DNA of 33,847 nt, taken from positions 1 through 33,847 of the forward strand of contig JBCCGR010000051.1 in NCBI GenBank assembly GCA_039029195.1. The letters are read 5' to 3'. Origin of the DNA: JBCCGR01 sp039029195. GTDB taxonomy: Bacteria > Pseudomonadota > Alphaproteobacteria > Rhizobiales > Rhizobiaceae. The notes under the pieces were generated by a model, which had not been told where the DNA came from, did not search any database, and was given only the letters and a program-made list of their open reading frames with translations. Both the position numbers and the translations under genes were made by a program. Numbering within the stretch: the stretch's first letter is position 1; each line of letters starts with the position of its first letter. Shown one piece after another: positions 22,779-32,010 of the stretch.

Positions 22779-24409
22779 CAGGTGATCACCGAAGGTTCAG
22801 TCCTGCCGGTGCGTTCTTTGATACCGGCAAGTTCGTCAGCGGCCTGAATGAAGGGCGCAAGCGCTGACTGGGTTTCGAGATCGAGTGCCCCCTCAGCGGG
22901 TTCATAGCGCTCGATATAGACCCGCAGGGTGGCCCCCACCGTCCCGGTTCCCGACAGGCGGAATACAACACGTGAGCCATCGCGAAAGCCAATACGGATG
23001 CCCTGATTTCTGCTCTGGGACCCGTCAATTGGATCATTGTACGCGAAGTCGTCCGCACTTGCGATCTCGTGTCCATTCACCGTCGAACCGGGAAGGTCAC
23101 CCAGCCTTACTCCCAATTCATCCATCAGTCTGTTGGCGATACCAGCATCTATCTCTTCATAGTCATGACGCGAATAGTAGTTGCGCCCGTATGTCTGCCA
23201 GTGATCGCGCATGATGTCAGCGACAGACATGCGACGTTCGGCGAGAATGTTGAGCCACAGCAGAACCGCCCAGATACCATCCTTCTCCCGCACATGGTTC
23301 GACCCGGTTCCGGCACTTTCTTCCCCGCAGATCGTCACCTCGCCTGCATCGAGCAGATTCCCGAAATATTTCCATCCTGTGGGTGTCTCGAACGATTTGA
23401 CACCAAGATGCTCGGCAACCCGATCCGCGGCTGCACTCGTTGGCATCGAGCGAGCCACACCGGAAATACCATCTCGGTAGGCTGGCGCGAGGTGCGCGTT
23501 TGCAGTCAGAACCGCCAGCGAATCCGAAGGGGCAACAAACATGCCGCGACCGATGATCAGATTGCGGTCACCGTCGCCATCGGAAGCCGCCCCGAAGTCC
23601 GGAGCACCCTCTCCCATCATGCGTTCGTGAAGTTCGTGCGCATGAACGAGGTTCGGATCGGGATGCCCGCCACCAAAGGTTGCGCTTGGGATGGCGTTGA
23701 GCAGGCAGTCAGTGGGTGCGCCAAGACGATTGCAGAATATCTCCTGAGCATAGGGCCCGGTGACCGCATGCATGGCATCAAACAGGATCGAAAAACCCGA
23801 GTCGAACAGGGTGCGGATTGCCCCAAAATCGAACAGCTCTTCCATCAGGTCGGCATAATCCTCAACCGGATCAACCACTTCGATCGAGAGTTCACCCAAT
23901 GCAGATTGACCAAGTGTCGATATCTCAACGGAACCACCTTCGAACACGTGATATTCGGAAATTTCCTTGCTTCGCGCGAACACCGCGTCAGTGAGGCCCT
24001 CGGGCGCGGGCCCGCCATTTCCCACATTGTACTTGATGCCAAAATCGCCTTTCGGGCCGCCTGGATTGTGGCTTGCTGAAAAGACCAGCCCACCAAAGGC
24101 CTCGTATTTTCGGATGAGATGCGAGACCGCCGGGGTGGACAGCAATCCATTTTGCCCAACGATCACGCGCCCAAACCCATTTGCCGCTGCCATGCGAATG
24201 GCCTTGATGATCACCTTGTCATTGTGAAACCGGCCATCGCCGCCAATCACCAGAGACCCGCCTTCAAAACCTTCCAAACAATCGAAGATCGATTGCAGAT
24301 AGTTCTCCGCATAGTGCGGCTGTTGATAGACGCTGACCTTCTTTCGCAGGCCAGATGTACCGGGCTTCTGATCACCAAACGGTGTCGTGGCAATGCGGGC
24401 AATCGTCAT
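22778..24409 (-). CDS. pgm: Phosphoglucomutase (alpha-D-glucose)
   Basis: This 543-residue enzyme interconverts glucose-1-phosphate and glucose-6-phosphate. It links glycogen to central metabolism and supplies glucose-1-P for GlgC. The phosphorylated serine is S113 in FSASHNPGG, the Mg-binding loop is SDGDGDRN (about 277-281), the sugar-specificity loop is CGEESAGTGS, and the C-terminal phosphate-binding region has FRLSGTGTVGATLRVY. It belongs to the eukaryotic-like PGM1 group, as in Agrobacterium pgm, which sits in the same operon position. It starts 29 bases after the glgA stop and overlaps glgX by one base. Confidence 0.96.
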   Translation of the reverse strand: MTIARIATTPFGDQKPGTSGLRKKVSVYQQPHYAENYLQSIFDCLEGFEGGSLVIGGDGRFHNDKVIIKAIRMAAANGFGRVIVGQNGLLSTPAVSHLIRKYEAFGGLVFSASHNPGGPKGDFGIKYNVGNGGPAPEGLTDAVFARSKEISEYHVFEGGSVEISTLGQSALGELSIEVVDPVEDYADLMEELFDFGAIRTLFDSGFSILFDAMHAVTGPYAQEIFCNRLGAPTDCLLNAIPSATFGGGHPDPNLVHAHELHERMMGEGAPDFGAASDGDGDRNLIIGRGMFVAPSDSLAVLTANAHLAPAYRDGISGVARSMPTSAAADRVAEHLGVKSFETPTGWKYFGNLLDAGEVTICGEESAGTGSNHVREKDGIWAVLLWLNILAERRMSVADIMRDHWQTYGRNYYSRHDYEEIDAGIANRLMDELGVRLGDLPGSTVNGHEIASADDFAYNDPIDGSQSRNQGIRIGFRDGSRVVFRLSGTGTVGATLRVYIERYEPAEGALDLETQSALAPFIQAADELAGIKERTGRTEPSVIT

Positions 24410-24438
24410 TCAGCAATCTCGTGGTGTGGGAATGAGTT

Positions 24439-25866
24439 TCAAAGGGCGGCGTACAATCTGGCATATTGAGCGGCACTCGCCGACCAGGACACATCGGCTT
24501 TCATGCCCCGCCGCTGCATTTTCTGCCAGGTCTTGCGGTAACTGTGCACGGTCTTCGCCCGGCTAACGGCATGAAGAAGCGTCTGACGATCAAGCGGCGA
24601 AAACTGAAAGCCAGTGGCGGCTGACGCGGCCAGCCCCGCCGGGTTGGCGTCAATGATTGTGTCCGCCAGACCGCCCGTACGGGCCACAATGGGAACGCAG
24701 CCATATCGCAGCCCATAAAGCTGGGTGAGACCACAGGGTTCAAACCGCGACGGAATGAGGATTGCGTCCGATCCACCCTGAAGCTGGTGGGCGAGCTTTT
24801 CGCTGTAACCGATGAAGGCTCCCACGCGTCCGGGGTGTTTCTCGACTGCCGCCTTCAGCCCCGCTTCAAGCCCCGCATCACCGGAACCAATGACGGCAAG
24901 ACGAATGCCCATTTCCACCAGTTCATCTGTGGCGTCTATCACCACATCCATACCCTTCTGCCAGGCAAGGCGTCCAATCAGACAGATCAGCAATCCATCG
25001 TCTGACTCAAGTGCAAACGCGGTTTCGACCTGTTTGCGGTTCTTGCGTCGGCGCGCCAGACTTGCGGAATCGTAGGTGACGGAAAGCGCCTTGTCGGTTT
25101 CAGGGTCCCAGTCGTCAGTATCGATGCCATTGACGATGCCAACAAGATCGGAGTTGCGGGCGTTGATGAGCCCCTCAAGCCCCATGCCGAATTCGGCCTG
25201 GCGGATTTCCTGCGCATAGGTCGGTGAGACGGTGGATATGGCGGAGGCTGCTTCCAGCCCCGCTTTCAGGAAACCCACCCCGCCGTAATATTCAACACCG
25301 TCAAGCGCATACGCACGATCCGGTAGTCGCAGTTCGGCAAATGTCTCAGCCCCATACTGCCCTTGAAATGCGATATTGTGGATCGACATAACCGACGGTG
25401 GCCCGTCCAAATCGGAATATTTCAGATAGGCTGGCGCAAGCGCGGATTGCCAGTCGTGCGCATGCAGACAGTCGGCTCGATAGTCGCACAATCGCCCTTG
25501 CGCGAGTTCCGCGGCCACAAAGGAGAAGGCCGCAAATCGCCGCCAATTGTCACTGAAATCGACTCCATCTTCATCCTGATAAGGGCCGCCGGCACGGTCA
25601 TAAAGATGGGGCGCATCGAGCACCATCAGCGACAGTCCCTTGTGGCGGGCAGAGCGCAAGGTGGCGGGCCCACCAAAACAATCATCAATCGCGCAAACCT
25701 CGTCCGTCCGCTTCAGTTCTTTCATCACAACCGGATAACCGGGCACCATCGCGGTCACTTTGACGTCGTGAGATTTCAACGCCAACGGCAGCGCACCAGC
25801 CACATCAGCCAGTCCGCCGGTTTTAACCAGCGGATAGAGTTCGGAGGCGGTGGAAAGAACCTTCAT
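24439..25866 (-). CDS. glgA: Glycogen synthase (ADP-glucose)
   Basis: This 475-residue GT5 glycosyltransferase transfers glucose from ADP-glucose to growing alpha-1,4 glucan. The N-terminal ADP-glucose site is KTGGLADVAGALP, following MKVLSTASELYPLV. The C-terminal GT-B half has IGRLAWQKGMDVVIDA, and the catalytic-type motif is LIPSRFEPCGLTQLYGLRYG. The ATG at 25866 was preferred over TTG at 25872, because homologues begin MKVL and GGTG precedes it. It starts 13 bases after the glgC stop, so coupling is likely. Confidence 0.96.
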   Translation of the reverse strand: MKVLSTASELYPLVKTGGLADVAGALPLALKSHDVKVTAMVPGYPVVMKELKRTDEVCAIDDCFGGPATLRSARHKGLSLMVLDAPHLYDRAGGPYQDEDGVDFSDNWRRFAAFSFVAAELAQGRLCDYRADCLHAHDWQSALAPAYLKYSDLDGPPSVMSIHNIAFQGQYGAETFAELRLPDRAYALDGVEYYGGVGFLKAGLEAASAISTVSPTYAQEIRQAEFGMGLEGLINARNSDLVGIVNGIDTDDWDPETDKALSVTYDSASLARRRKNRKQVETAFALESDDGLLICLIGRLAWQKGMDVVIDATDELVEMGIRLAVIGSGDAGLEAGLKAAVEKHPGRVGAFIGYSEKLAHQLQGGSDAILIPSRFEPCGLTQLYGLRYGCVPIVARTGGLADTIIDANPAGLAASAATGFQFSPLDRQTLLHAVSRAKTVHSYRKTWQKMQRRGMKADVSWSASAAQYARLYAAL

Positions 25867-25879
25867 CACCAATTCGGAC

Positions 25880-27133
25880 CTACAGTTTCGCGATCATATC
25901 GGCGGTGATCAGACACACGCCTTTTTCCGACCGGTTGAACCGTTTGGCATCAAGCACCGGGTCTTCGCCCACGACCAATCCTTCCGGAATGACAACGCCA
26001 CGGTCGATAACGACATTGGTCAGGCGGGCCGCACGGGAAATATGGCAGTCGGGTAAAACCACAGCATGATCCAACGAGGAATAAGAATTGGTCCGCACAC
26101 CGGTGAACAGGAGCGACCGGCGCAGAGATGATCCGGAAATGATGCAGTCACCGGAAATCAGCGACGAGACCGCCGACCCACGCCGGCCCTCTTCATCATG
26201 TACAAATTTTGCCGGCGGGCGGACCTCCGCATAGGTCCAGATCGGCCAGGAGCGATCAAACAGATCGAGAGACGGCGTCACATCGGTGAGATCCAGATTG
26301 GCTTCCCAATAGGCATCGATGGTTCCCACATCGCGCCAATAGGGCTCCTCTTCCTTGTCGGAGCGCACGCAGGAATTGGCAAATCTGTGAGCATAGGCCG
26401 AGCCGTTTTTCACGAGATAGGGAATGATGTCTTTGCCGAAGTCACGCGAGGAACCAGCGGTTTCGGCATCCAACCGCACCAGTTCCATCAACCGGTCGGT
26501 GTTGAAGACGTAAATTCCCATGGAGGCAAGCGCAGTATCCGGTTTGTCCGGCAGTCCGGGTGGATCAGCCGGTTTTTCGATAAAGTCGACAATCCGATCC
26601 TGATCGCCAACCTGCATGACACCGAAGCCTGTGGCCTCTTCCCGCGGAACTTCGAGACAGCCGACTGTGACATCGCCACCCATCGCCTCATGCTGTTGCA
26701 GCATGACTTCGTAGTCCATCTTGTAGATATGGTCACCCGCCAGAATGACCATATATTTTGGTGCATAATCCTCAATGATATCAACGTTTTGATAAACGGC
26801 ATCGGCGGTGCCCTCATACCATTGGGTTTCGCTGACCCGCTGGCTTGCAGGCAGAATGTCGAAGCTTTCATTTCGCTCCGGTCTGAAGAAGTTCCAGCCG
26901 CGTTGCAGGTGTCGGATCAGAGAATGGGCCTTGTATTGTGTCGCAACCCCGATGCGTCGAATGCCCGAATTGAGCGCGTTGGAAAGGGCAAAATCAATGA
27001 TCCGGCTCTTGCCACCAAAATAGACCGCTGGTTTGGCGCGCCTGTCGGTCAGTTCCTTCAGGCGGCTCCCACGCCCTCCGGCAAGTACATATGCCATCGC
27101 TTCACGAGCCAGTGGTTGATTCGGCAATTCCAT
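25880..27133 (-). CDS. glgC: Glucose-1-phosphate adenylyltransferase (ADP-glucose pyrophosphorylase)
   Basis: This 417-residue enzyme makes ADP-glucose from glucose-1-P and ATP, the committed step of glycogen synthesis. The nucleotidyltransferase signature is YVLAGGRGSRLKELTDRRAK at about 15-34, followed by PAVYFGGKSRIIDFALSN. The catalytic/metal-binding region is VILAGDHIYKMDY. The glucose-1-P site is in GIYVFNTDRL and FGKDIIP. A left-handed beta-helix C-terminus (ISGDCIISGSSLRRS, VVIPEGLVVGEDP) carries allosteric sites. Alphaproteobacterial forms are typically activated by fructose-6-P and pyruvate. The ATG at 27133 has a strong GGGAGGAG. It follows glgB after 44 bases. Confidence 0.97.
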   Translation of the reverse strand: MELPNQPLAREAMAYVLAGGRGSRLKELTDRRAKPAVYFGGKSRIIDFALSNALNSGIRRIGVATQYKAHSLIRHLQRGWNFFRPERNESFDILPASQRVSETQWYEGTADAVYQNVDIIEDYAPKYMVILAGDHIYKMDYEVMLQQHEAMGGDVTVGCLEVPREEATGFGVMQVGDQDRIVDFIEKPADPPGLPDKPDTALASMGIYVFNTDRLMELVRLDAETAGSSRDFGKDIIPYLVKNGSAYAHRFANSCVRSDKEEEPYWRDVGTIDAYWEANLDLTDVTPSLDLFDRSWPIWTYAEVRPPAKFVHDEEGRRGSAVSSLISGDCIISGSSLRRSLLFTGVRTNSYSSLDHAVVLPDCHISRAARLTNVVIDRGVVIPEGLVVGEDPVLDAKRFNRSEKGVCLITADMIAKL

Positions 27134-27177
27134 GTCGTCTCCTCCCTGCTGCGGAGCAGCTTCCTTTTCGGTCCGGT

Positions 27178-29391
27178 TCAGCCAGACCCATCATATTCAA
27201 ACATCATCGATGTCAGCGGTGGCAATTCCAGTTCCAGCGCCGGTTCGCGATTGTGATCCTGTGTGTGAATGCCAGCGTCTTGCCACACCGAACCACACCC
27301 GCCGAACTGCGGTTCGTCGCTTTTCAAAATGAGCCGCCATCGGCCCTCTTGGCGAACGGGCACGCGGTAGTGGCTCCTCTGCGCAGGCGTCAGATTTGTA
27401 ACAAGTACGATGTCGGGCGTGTCGGGTGCCTTGCGCCGCCAGGCAAAAACGCTGTTGTCTTTGTCGTCGGCAATCAGCCACTCAAACCCATCGCCCTCAC
27501 AGTCGCGAGCGTGCAAGGCAGACCGTGAACGGTAAAGCTGGTTGAGTTCCCGAACCAGGGCTTGCACGCCGGAGTGAGGCGCATGATCCAGTTCACCCCA
27601 ATCGAGTGCCCGCGCCTCGCTCCATTCGTTGCGCTGGGCAAATTCCTGCCCCATGAACAGAAGCTTTTTGCCCGGATAGGCCCACATCATCGCGAAATAC
27701 GCCCGCAATGTCGCAAACTTCTGCGCGTCATCGCCTGCCATTTTGTTGAGCAGAGAGCCTTTGCCGTGCACCACTTCGTCGTGTGACAGGGGCAAAACGA
27801 AACTCTCGGCAAAGGCGTAAAGCAGACCGAAGGTGATTTCGTTATGATGGAACTGACGATGAATGGGATCACGCGACAGGAATTGCAGCGTGTCGTGCAT
27901 GAAACCCATGTTCCACTTGAAGCCGAAGCCCAGTCCGCCTTCATGAACAGGCTTTGAAACACCCGGCCAGGAGGTGGATTCCTCCGCCATCATCAATATG
28001 CCGGGATTGGCCGCGTGGACAGCCTTGTTCACCTCCTGAAGGAACGCAACGGCTTCAAGATTTTCCCGCCCACCATCCTTGTTGGGGATCCACTCCCCTT
28101 CTTCGCGGGAATAGTCGAGGTAGAGCATTGACGCGACCGCATCGACCCGCAGCCCGTCAAGATGAAACTTCTCGGCCCAATAAAGCGCGTTGTTGACGAG
28201 ATAGGACGCAACCTCACGCCGCCCGAAATTGTAGATCAGGGTGTTCCAGTCGGGGTGATACCCCTGACGTGGGTCTTCATGTTCATAGAGTGCGGTTCCG
28301 TCAAACCGCGCCAGCCCGTGTTCATCTGTTGGAAAATGCGCCGGTACCCAATCGAGAATGACGCCAACGCCAGCCATATGCGCACCATCGACAAATCTGG
28401 CGAAACCCGCAGCATCACCAAACCGGGCAGAAGGCGCATAAAGGCCTGTCGTCTGATAGCCCCATGACGGATCATAGGGGTGCTCAGTGACGGGCAAGAA
28501 CTCGATGTGGGTAAAACCAATATCGACCACATAGGGAATGAGCTCGTCGGCAAGCTCGTCCCAGCTTAGAAAGCTGCCATCTTCACGCAGTTTCCACGAC
28601 CCGGCGTGAACTTCGTAGATGGAGATCGGTTGTCGGCGGGCTTCAGTCTCACGCCAGTGTTTCCGGTGATCCTCATCCTGCCACTGGTGATCAAGTGTCG
28701 GCGCGATCTTGGATGCCGTCCGGGGTCGCAATTCGCTTTCGAATGCAAACGGATCCGCCTTCAGCGGTTGACGTGTTCCATCGCTCGCGACGATCTCATA
28801 TTTGTAGACTTCTCCCGCGTTGAGTTCGGGGATGAAAATCTCCCAGGACCCGATGTCACTACGCCGTCGCATCACATGGCGACGCCCGTCCCACTGGTTG
28901 AAGGAGCCAACCACCGAAACGCGCCGGGCGTTGGGAGCCCAGACGGAAAAATGAACACCTCGCGCCCCTTCATGCTCAATGAGATGCGCACCAAACTTGT
29001 CGAACAACCGTTTATGCGACCCTTCCGCGATCAAATAGTCATCCATCGGGCCAAGCACCGGGCCAAAACTGTAGGGATCGATGACCCGCCAGCGGTCGTT
29101 TGCGTTCTTTGCCTGAAACACCAGTGGCTGCCGCTCGGAAAGAGATACTGGTCCTTCAAAGAAGCCGCTGGGGTGGGAGCCCTCAAGCGAGCCGCAACGC
29201 TCACCGGTGAGCGTCTCGACTTCGACCTGTTCAGCACCCGGCAAGTAGGCGCGCGCCACGAAGAGACCACCCACCTCATGCATCCCGAGCACGGAAAACG
29301 GGTCGTCATAAAGACCACCACAAATCGCCGTCACAATGTCAGGCGACACCGTCAGTTTTTGCTCGGCTTTAGACTCCACCCGCTCACCCAT
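27178..29391 (-). CDS. glgB: 1,4-alpha-glucan branching enzyme
   Basis: This GH13 enzyme of 737 residues cuts alpha-1,4 chains and re-attaches them as alpha-1,6 branches. An N1 domain (about 15-110, DDPFSVLGMHEVGG) and a CBM48 domain (WAPNARRVSVVGSFNQWDGR) precede the catalytic barrel. The nucleophile Asp is in GLRVDAVASMLYLDYSR, the acid/base Glu in ILMMAEESTSWPGV and the third carboxylate in LPLSHDEVVHGKGS. The length matches long GlgB proteins (E. coli 728). The ATG at 29391 (MGERVESKAEQ) was preferred. A TTG at 29427, overlapping the glgP stop as TTGA, would add 12 hydrophobic residues unlike family N-termini. Confidence 0.95.
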   Translation of the reverse strand: MGERVESKAEQKLTVSPDIVTAICGGLYDDPFSVLGMHEVGGLFVARAYLPGAEQVEVETLTGERCGSLEGSHPSGFFEGPVSLSERQPLVFQAKNANDRWRVIDPYSFGPVLGPMDDYLIAEGSHKRLFDKFGAHLIEHEGARGVHFSVWAPNARRVSVVGSFNQWDGRRHVMRRRSDIGSWEIFIPELNAGEVYKYEIVASDGTRQPLKADPFAFESELRPRTASKIAPTLDHQWQDEDHRKHWRETEARRQPISIYEVHAGSWKLREDGSFLSWDELADELIPYVVDIGFTHIEFLPVTEHPYDPSWGYQTTGLYAPSARFGDAAGFARFVDGAHMAGVGVILDWVPAHFPTDEHGLARFDGTALYEHEDPRQGYHPDWNTLIYNFGRREVASYLVNNALYWAEKFHLDGLRVDAVASMLYLDYSREEGEWIPNKDGGRENLEAVAFLQEVNKAVHAANPGILMMAEESTSWPGVSKPVHEGGLGFGFKWNMGFMHDTLQFLSRDPIHRQFHHNEITFGLLYAFAESFVLPLSHDEVVHGKGSLLNKMAGDDAQKFATLRAYFAMMWAYPGKKLLFMGQEFAQRNEWSEARALDWGELDHAPHSGVQALVRELNQLYRSRSALHARDCEGDGFEWLIADDKDNSVFAWRRKAPDTPDIVLVTNLTPAQRSHYRVPVRQEGRWRLILKSDEPQFGGCGSVWQDAGIHTQDHNREPALELELPPLTSMMFEYDGSG

Positions 29392-29423
29392 AAGGCAAGC
29401 CTGCAACAAAAGGGGTGCTGCAA

Positions 29424-31868
29424 TCAAACACCCCAGATTTCACTCGCATATTGGCCGATGGTTCGGTCAGCGGAGAACCACGCCATGCGACCCACATTGC
29501 GCAAACCAACAGCGTTCCAGTGATCACGGTCAAGCCACAGCGCGTCGACCTCGCGCTGTGCTTTTGAATAGGCTTCAAAATCAGCAGCAACCATGAACCA
29601 GTCATGATCCTGAACGCCTGCAATCAGATCGCGGTAACGCGCGGGATCATCGGGTGAAAACACGCCGGTGGAGATAGCAGACAGCGCCTGCGCCAGTTCG
29701 GTAGACTGATCAACGGCGTCCTGACCGCGATATCCGCTTGCCCGCTTCTCAGCGACCTCCTGCGCGGTGAGGCCGAAGATGACCATGTTGTCCCGCCCGA
29801 GATGTTCAAGCATCTCGACATTTGCGCCATCCAGCGTGCCAATGGTCAGCGCGCCGTTGAGTGCAAACTTCATATTGCCCGTGCCTGAGGCCTCCATCCC
29901 GGCCGTTGAAATCTGCTCTGAAAGGTCAGCTGCAGGTATCATGATCTCTGCAAGTGACACGTTATAGTTCGGCAGGAAAACGACCTTGAGCAGATCGCCC
30001 ACGGCCGGGTCATTGTTGATGACCCGCGACACATCGTTGGCCAGCTTTATGATCAACTTTGCATTGTGATAGCTGGGCGCGGCCTTGCCAGCGAGAAACT
30101 TCACGCGCGGCACCCAATCCTTTTCAGGATGCGAGCGGATCTGATCATAGAGCGCGACGGTCTCAATGATGTTGAGCAATTGCCGCTTGTATTCGTGAAT
30201 GCGCTTGATCTGCACATCGAACATGGCGGCAGGATCAAGCATCAGCCCGGTGCGCCTACGCACGGTCTCAGCAAGCGCAATCTTGTTGTCGCGCTTGATG
30301 TCCATGAACCGGTTCTGCAGCGCCCGATCTTCCGACTGCTCCGAAAGAACAGAAAGTCGCTCCAAATTGTCCATGACATCGCAATCAGCGACCTCGCAAG
30401 CGAGCTGGTAGAGGGCCGGATTGCACTGCATGAACCAGCGCCGCGGCGTGATGCCATTGGTTTTGGCGTTGATGCGCGACGGATAGATTTTGTGGAGATC
30501 AGAGAACACCGTCGACTTCATCAGATCGGTGTGGAGTTCCGAAACACCGTTCACGCTGTGCGAACCAACAAACGCCAGATTGCCCATGCGAACGCGTCGC
30601 TCGCCATGCTCATCGATCAGCGAAATCGCACGGATAGCATCCGCGCTTGCATTCCCCTCGCGCCGTGCGCTTTTCAGAACATGCGCGTTGATTGCGTAGA
30701 TGATTTGCATATTGCGCGGCAGCAACCGCTCGAACAAAGGCACTGGCCAGCTTTCAAGCGCCTCAGGTAGCAACGTATGATTGGTGTAGGCAAAAGTGCG
30801 TTGGGTGATGTCCCAAGCATCATCGAACGCAAAGCCGTGCTCATCCATCAGAAGCCGCATCAGCTCGGCAACCGAAATCGCCGGATGCGTATCGTTCAAC
30901 TGGATGGCCGCTTTTTCCGGCAGGGATCGAAGATCGGTGTACTGGCGATAGTGCCGATTGAGAATGTCCTGCAGGGAAGCAGACGAAAAGAAATACTCCT
31001 GACGCAAGCGCAGTTCGAGGCCGGCGGGATTGGAGTCAGCGGGATAGAGCACACGGGTGATCGCAGCCGCCTGGTTCGCCTCTCTGAGCGCTCCTATGTG
31101 ATCTCCGGCATTGAAGGCATCGAGATGAATAGGATCAAGCGGCAGAGCATTCCAAAGCCGCAGCGTGTTCACCTGATCGCCGTTCCAGCCAACGACCGGT
31201 GTATCATATGCGACCGCGACCATGCGCTCTGTCGGGTGCCAAACACATTTCTGGCCCGTGCCCTCGCCGGCCTTGATTTCAACCGACCCACCGAAGCCGA
31301 CGGTGTAAGAGCGCTCCCGTCGCTCGATTTCCCAGGGGTTGCCGTGATGCAGCCAGGTTTCCGGCAGCTCCACCTGCCATCCATCTGACATTTCCTGCCG
31401 GAACATCCCGTTGACATAGCGAATGCCATAACCAAGCGCGGGCACCCCGGTTGAGGCCATTGATTCCATGAAGCAGGCCGCCAGCCGCCCGAGCCCGCCA
31501 TTGCCAAGCGCGGCATCCGGTTCGAGATCGGCAATCGTGTCGAAGTCAATGCCAAGCGATTTGAGCGCCTCACGGATCGGGCCGTCCAGGCGCAGGTTGC
31601 TCATCGCATCGGTGAGCAGCCGGCCAATCAGAAACTCCAATGACAGGTAGTAAACCCGCTTGCGCCCTTCGCGATAGGTTTCATCCACTGTCTCCATCCA
31701 GCGCTGGATGGCACGGTCTCTGACAAAGTGCGCCGTTGCGCCGAACCAGTCATAGGCGGTGGCATTCACCGGCGATTTGGCAAGGCGGCTTTCTAGCAGA
31801 CGCACGATTTCATCGGCGATATCGCTGGCGGAATTCCAGTTGGGGGAGGTTTCGGAACGGGTCAACAT
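29424..31868 (-). CDS. glgP: Glycogen phosphorylase
   Basis: This 814-residue GT35 PLP enzyme releases glucose-1-phosphate from glycogen chain ends. It has the N-terminal YYLSLEFLIGRLLTDAMSNL and ALGNGGLGRLAACFMES segments. The PLP lysine lies in EASGTGNMKFALNGALTIG, followed by TLDGANVE. The VKRIHEYKRQ-type region appears here as IKRIHEYKRQLLN. Full length for the family. It is the first gene of the operon, so degradation and synthesis are transcribed together. The ATG is at 31868, with a weak GAG-containing ribosome site; the AT-rich region upstream holds a likely promoter. Confidence 0.97.
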   Translation of the reverse strand: MLTRSETSPNWNSASDIADEIVRLLESRLAKSPVNATAYDWFGATAHFVRDRAIQRWMETVDETYREGRKRVYYLSLEFLIGRLLTDAMSNLRLDGPIREALKSLGIDFDTIADLEPDAALGNGGLGRLAACFMESMASTGVPALGYGIRYVNGMFRQEMSDGWQVELPETWLHHGNPWEIERRERSYTVGFGGSVEIKAGEGTGQKCVWHPTERMVAVAYDTPVVGWNGDQVNTLRLWNALPLDPIHLDAFNAGDHIGALREANQAAAITRVLYPADSNPAGLELRLRQEYFFSSASLQDILNRHYRQYTDLRSLPEKAAIQLNDTHPAISVAELMRLLMDEHGFAFDDAWDITQRTFAYTNHTLLPEALESWPVPLFERLLPRNMQIIYAINAHVLKSARREGNASADAIRAISLIDEHGERRVRMGNLAFVGSHSVNGVSELHTDLMKSTVFSDLHKIYPSRINAKTNGITPRRWFMQCNPALYQLACEVADCDVMDNLERLSVLSEQSEDRALQNRFMDIKRDNKIALAETVRRRTGLMLDPAAMFDVQIKRIHEYKRQLLNIIETVALYDQIRSHPEKDWVPRVKFLAGKAAPSYHNAKLIIKLANDVSRVINNDPAVGDLLKVVFLPNYNVSLAEIMIPAADLSEQISTAGMEASGTGNMKFALNGALTIGTLDGANVEMLEHLGRDNMVIFGLTAQEVAEKRASGYRGQDAVDQSTELAQALSAISTGVFSPDDPARYRDLIAGVQDHDWFMVAADFEAYSKAQREVDALWLDRDHWNAVGLRNVGRMAWFSADRTIGQYASEIWGV

Positions 31869-31888
31869 GGTCTCGGTGTATCTTGTTT

Positions 31889-31905
31889 GATTGAAAAATT
31901 CAATC
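31889..31905. promoter_or_regulatory. Perfect inverted repeat in glgP leader
   Basis: GATTGAA (31889-31895) and TTCAATC (31899-31905) flank three A residues, 21 bases upstream of the glgP ATG and just downstream of the likely -10 box. The position suits a repressor site or a small leader hairpin. No regulator is named, because none is adjacent. Confidence 0.4.
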
Positions 31906-31912
31906 GATTTAA

Positions 31913-31918
31913 ATTATA
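31913..31918 (-). promoter_or_regulatory. Likely -10 box of the glycogen operon
   Basis: The minus strand reads a perfect TATAAT here, within a very AT-rich stretch (31906-31935) that contrasts with the GC-rich surroundings, about 45 bases upstream of the glgP start. No good -35 hexamer lies at 15-18 bases: the sequence there reads GTGAAT, GGTGAA, GGGTGA or GGGGTG depending on spacing. It may therefore depend on an activator. Confidence 0.45.
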
Positions 31919-32010
31919 CGTTATAATAGCGTAATTCACCCCCGCAGCATATGCGCGCAACGTCGCGGACAACAACAAAATCGATAGAGCTTGGTGGTCG
32001 GGAAAGCTGT

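Noticed and set aside
23069..24079. Plus-strand open frame of 336 codons opposite pgm
   Set aside because: It is antisense to an intact phosphoglucomutase and has low-complexity translation without family features.
26198..27256. Plus-strand open frame of 352 codons opposite glgC
   Set aside because: It is antisense to glgC, whose motifs are complete, and has no domain or ribosome-site support.
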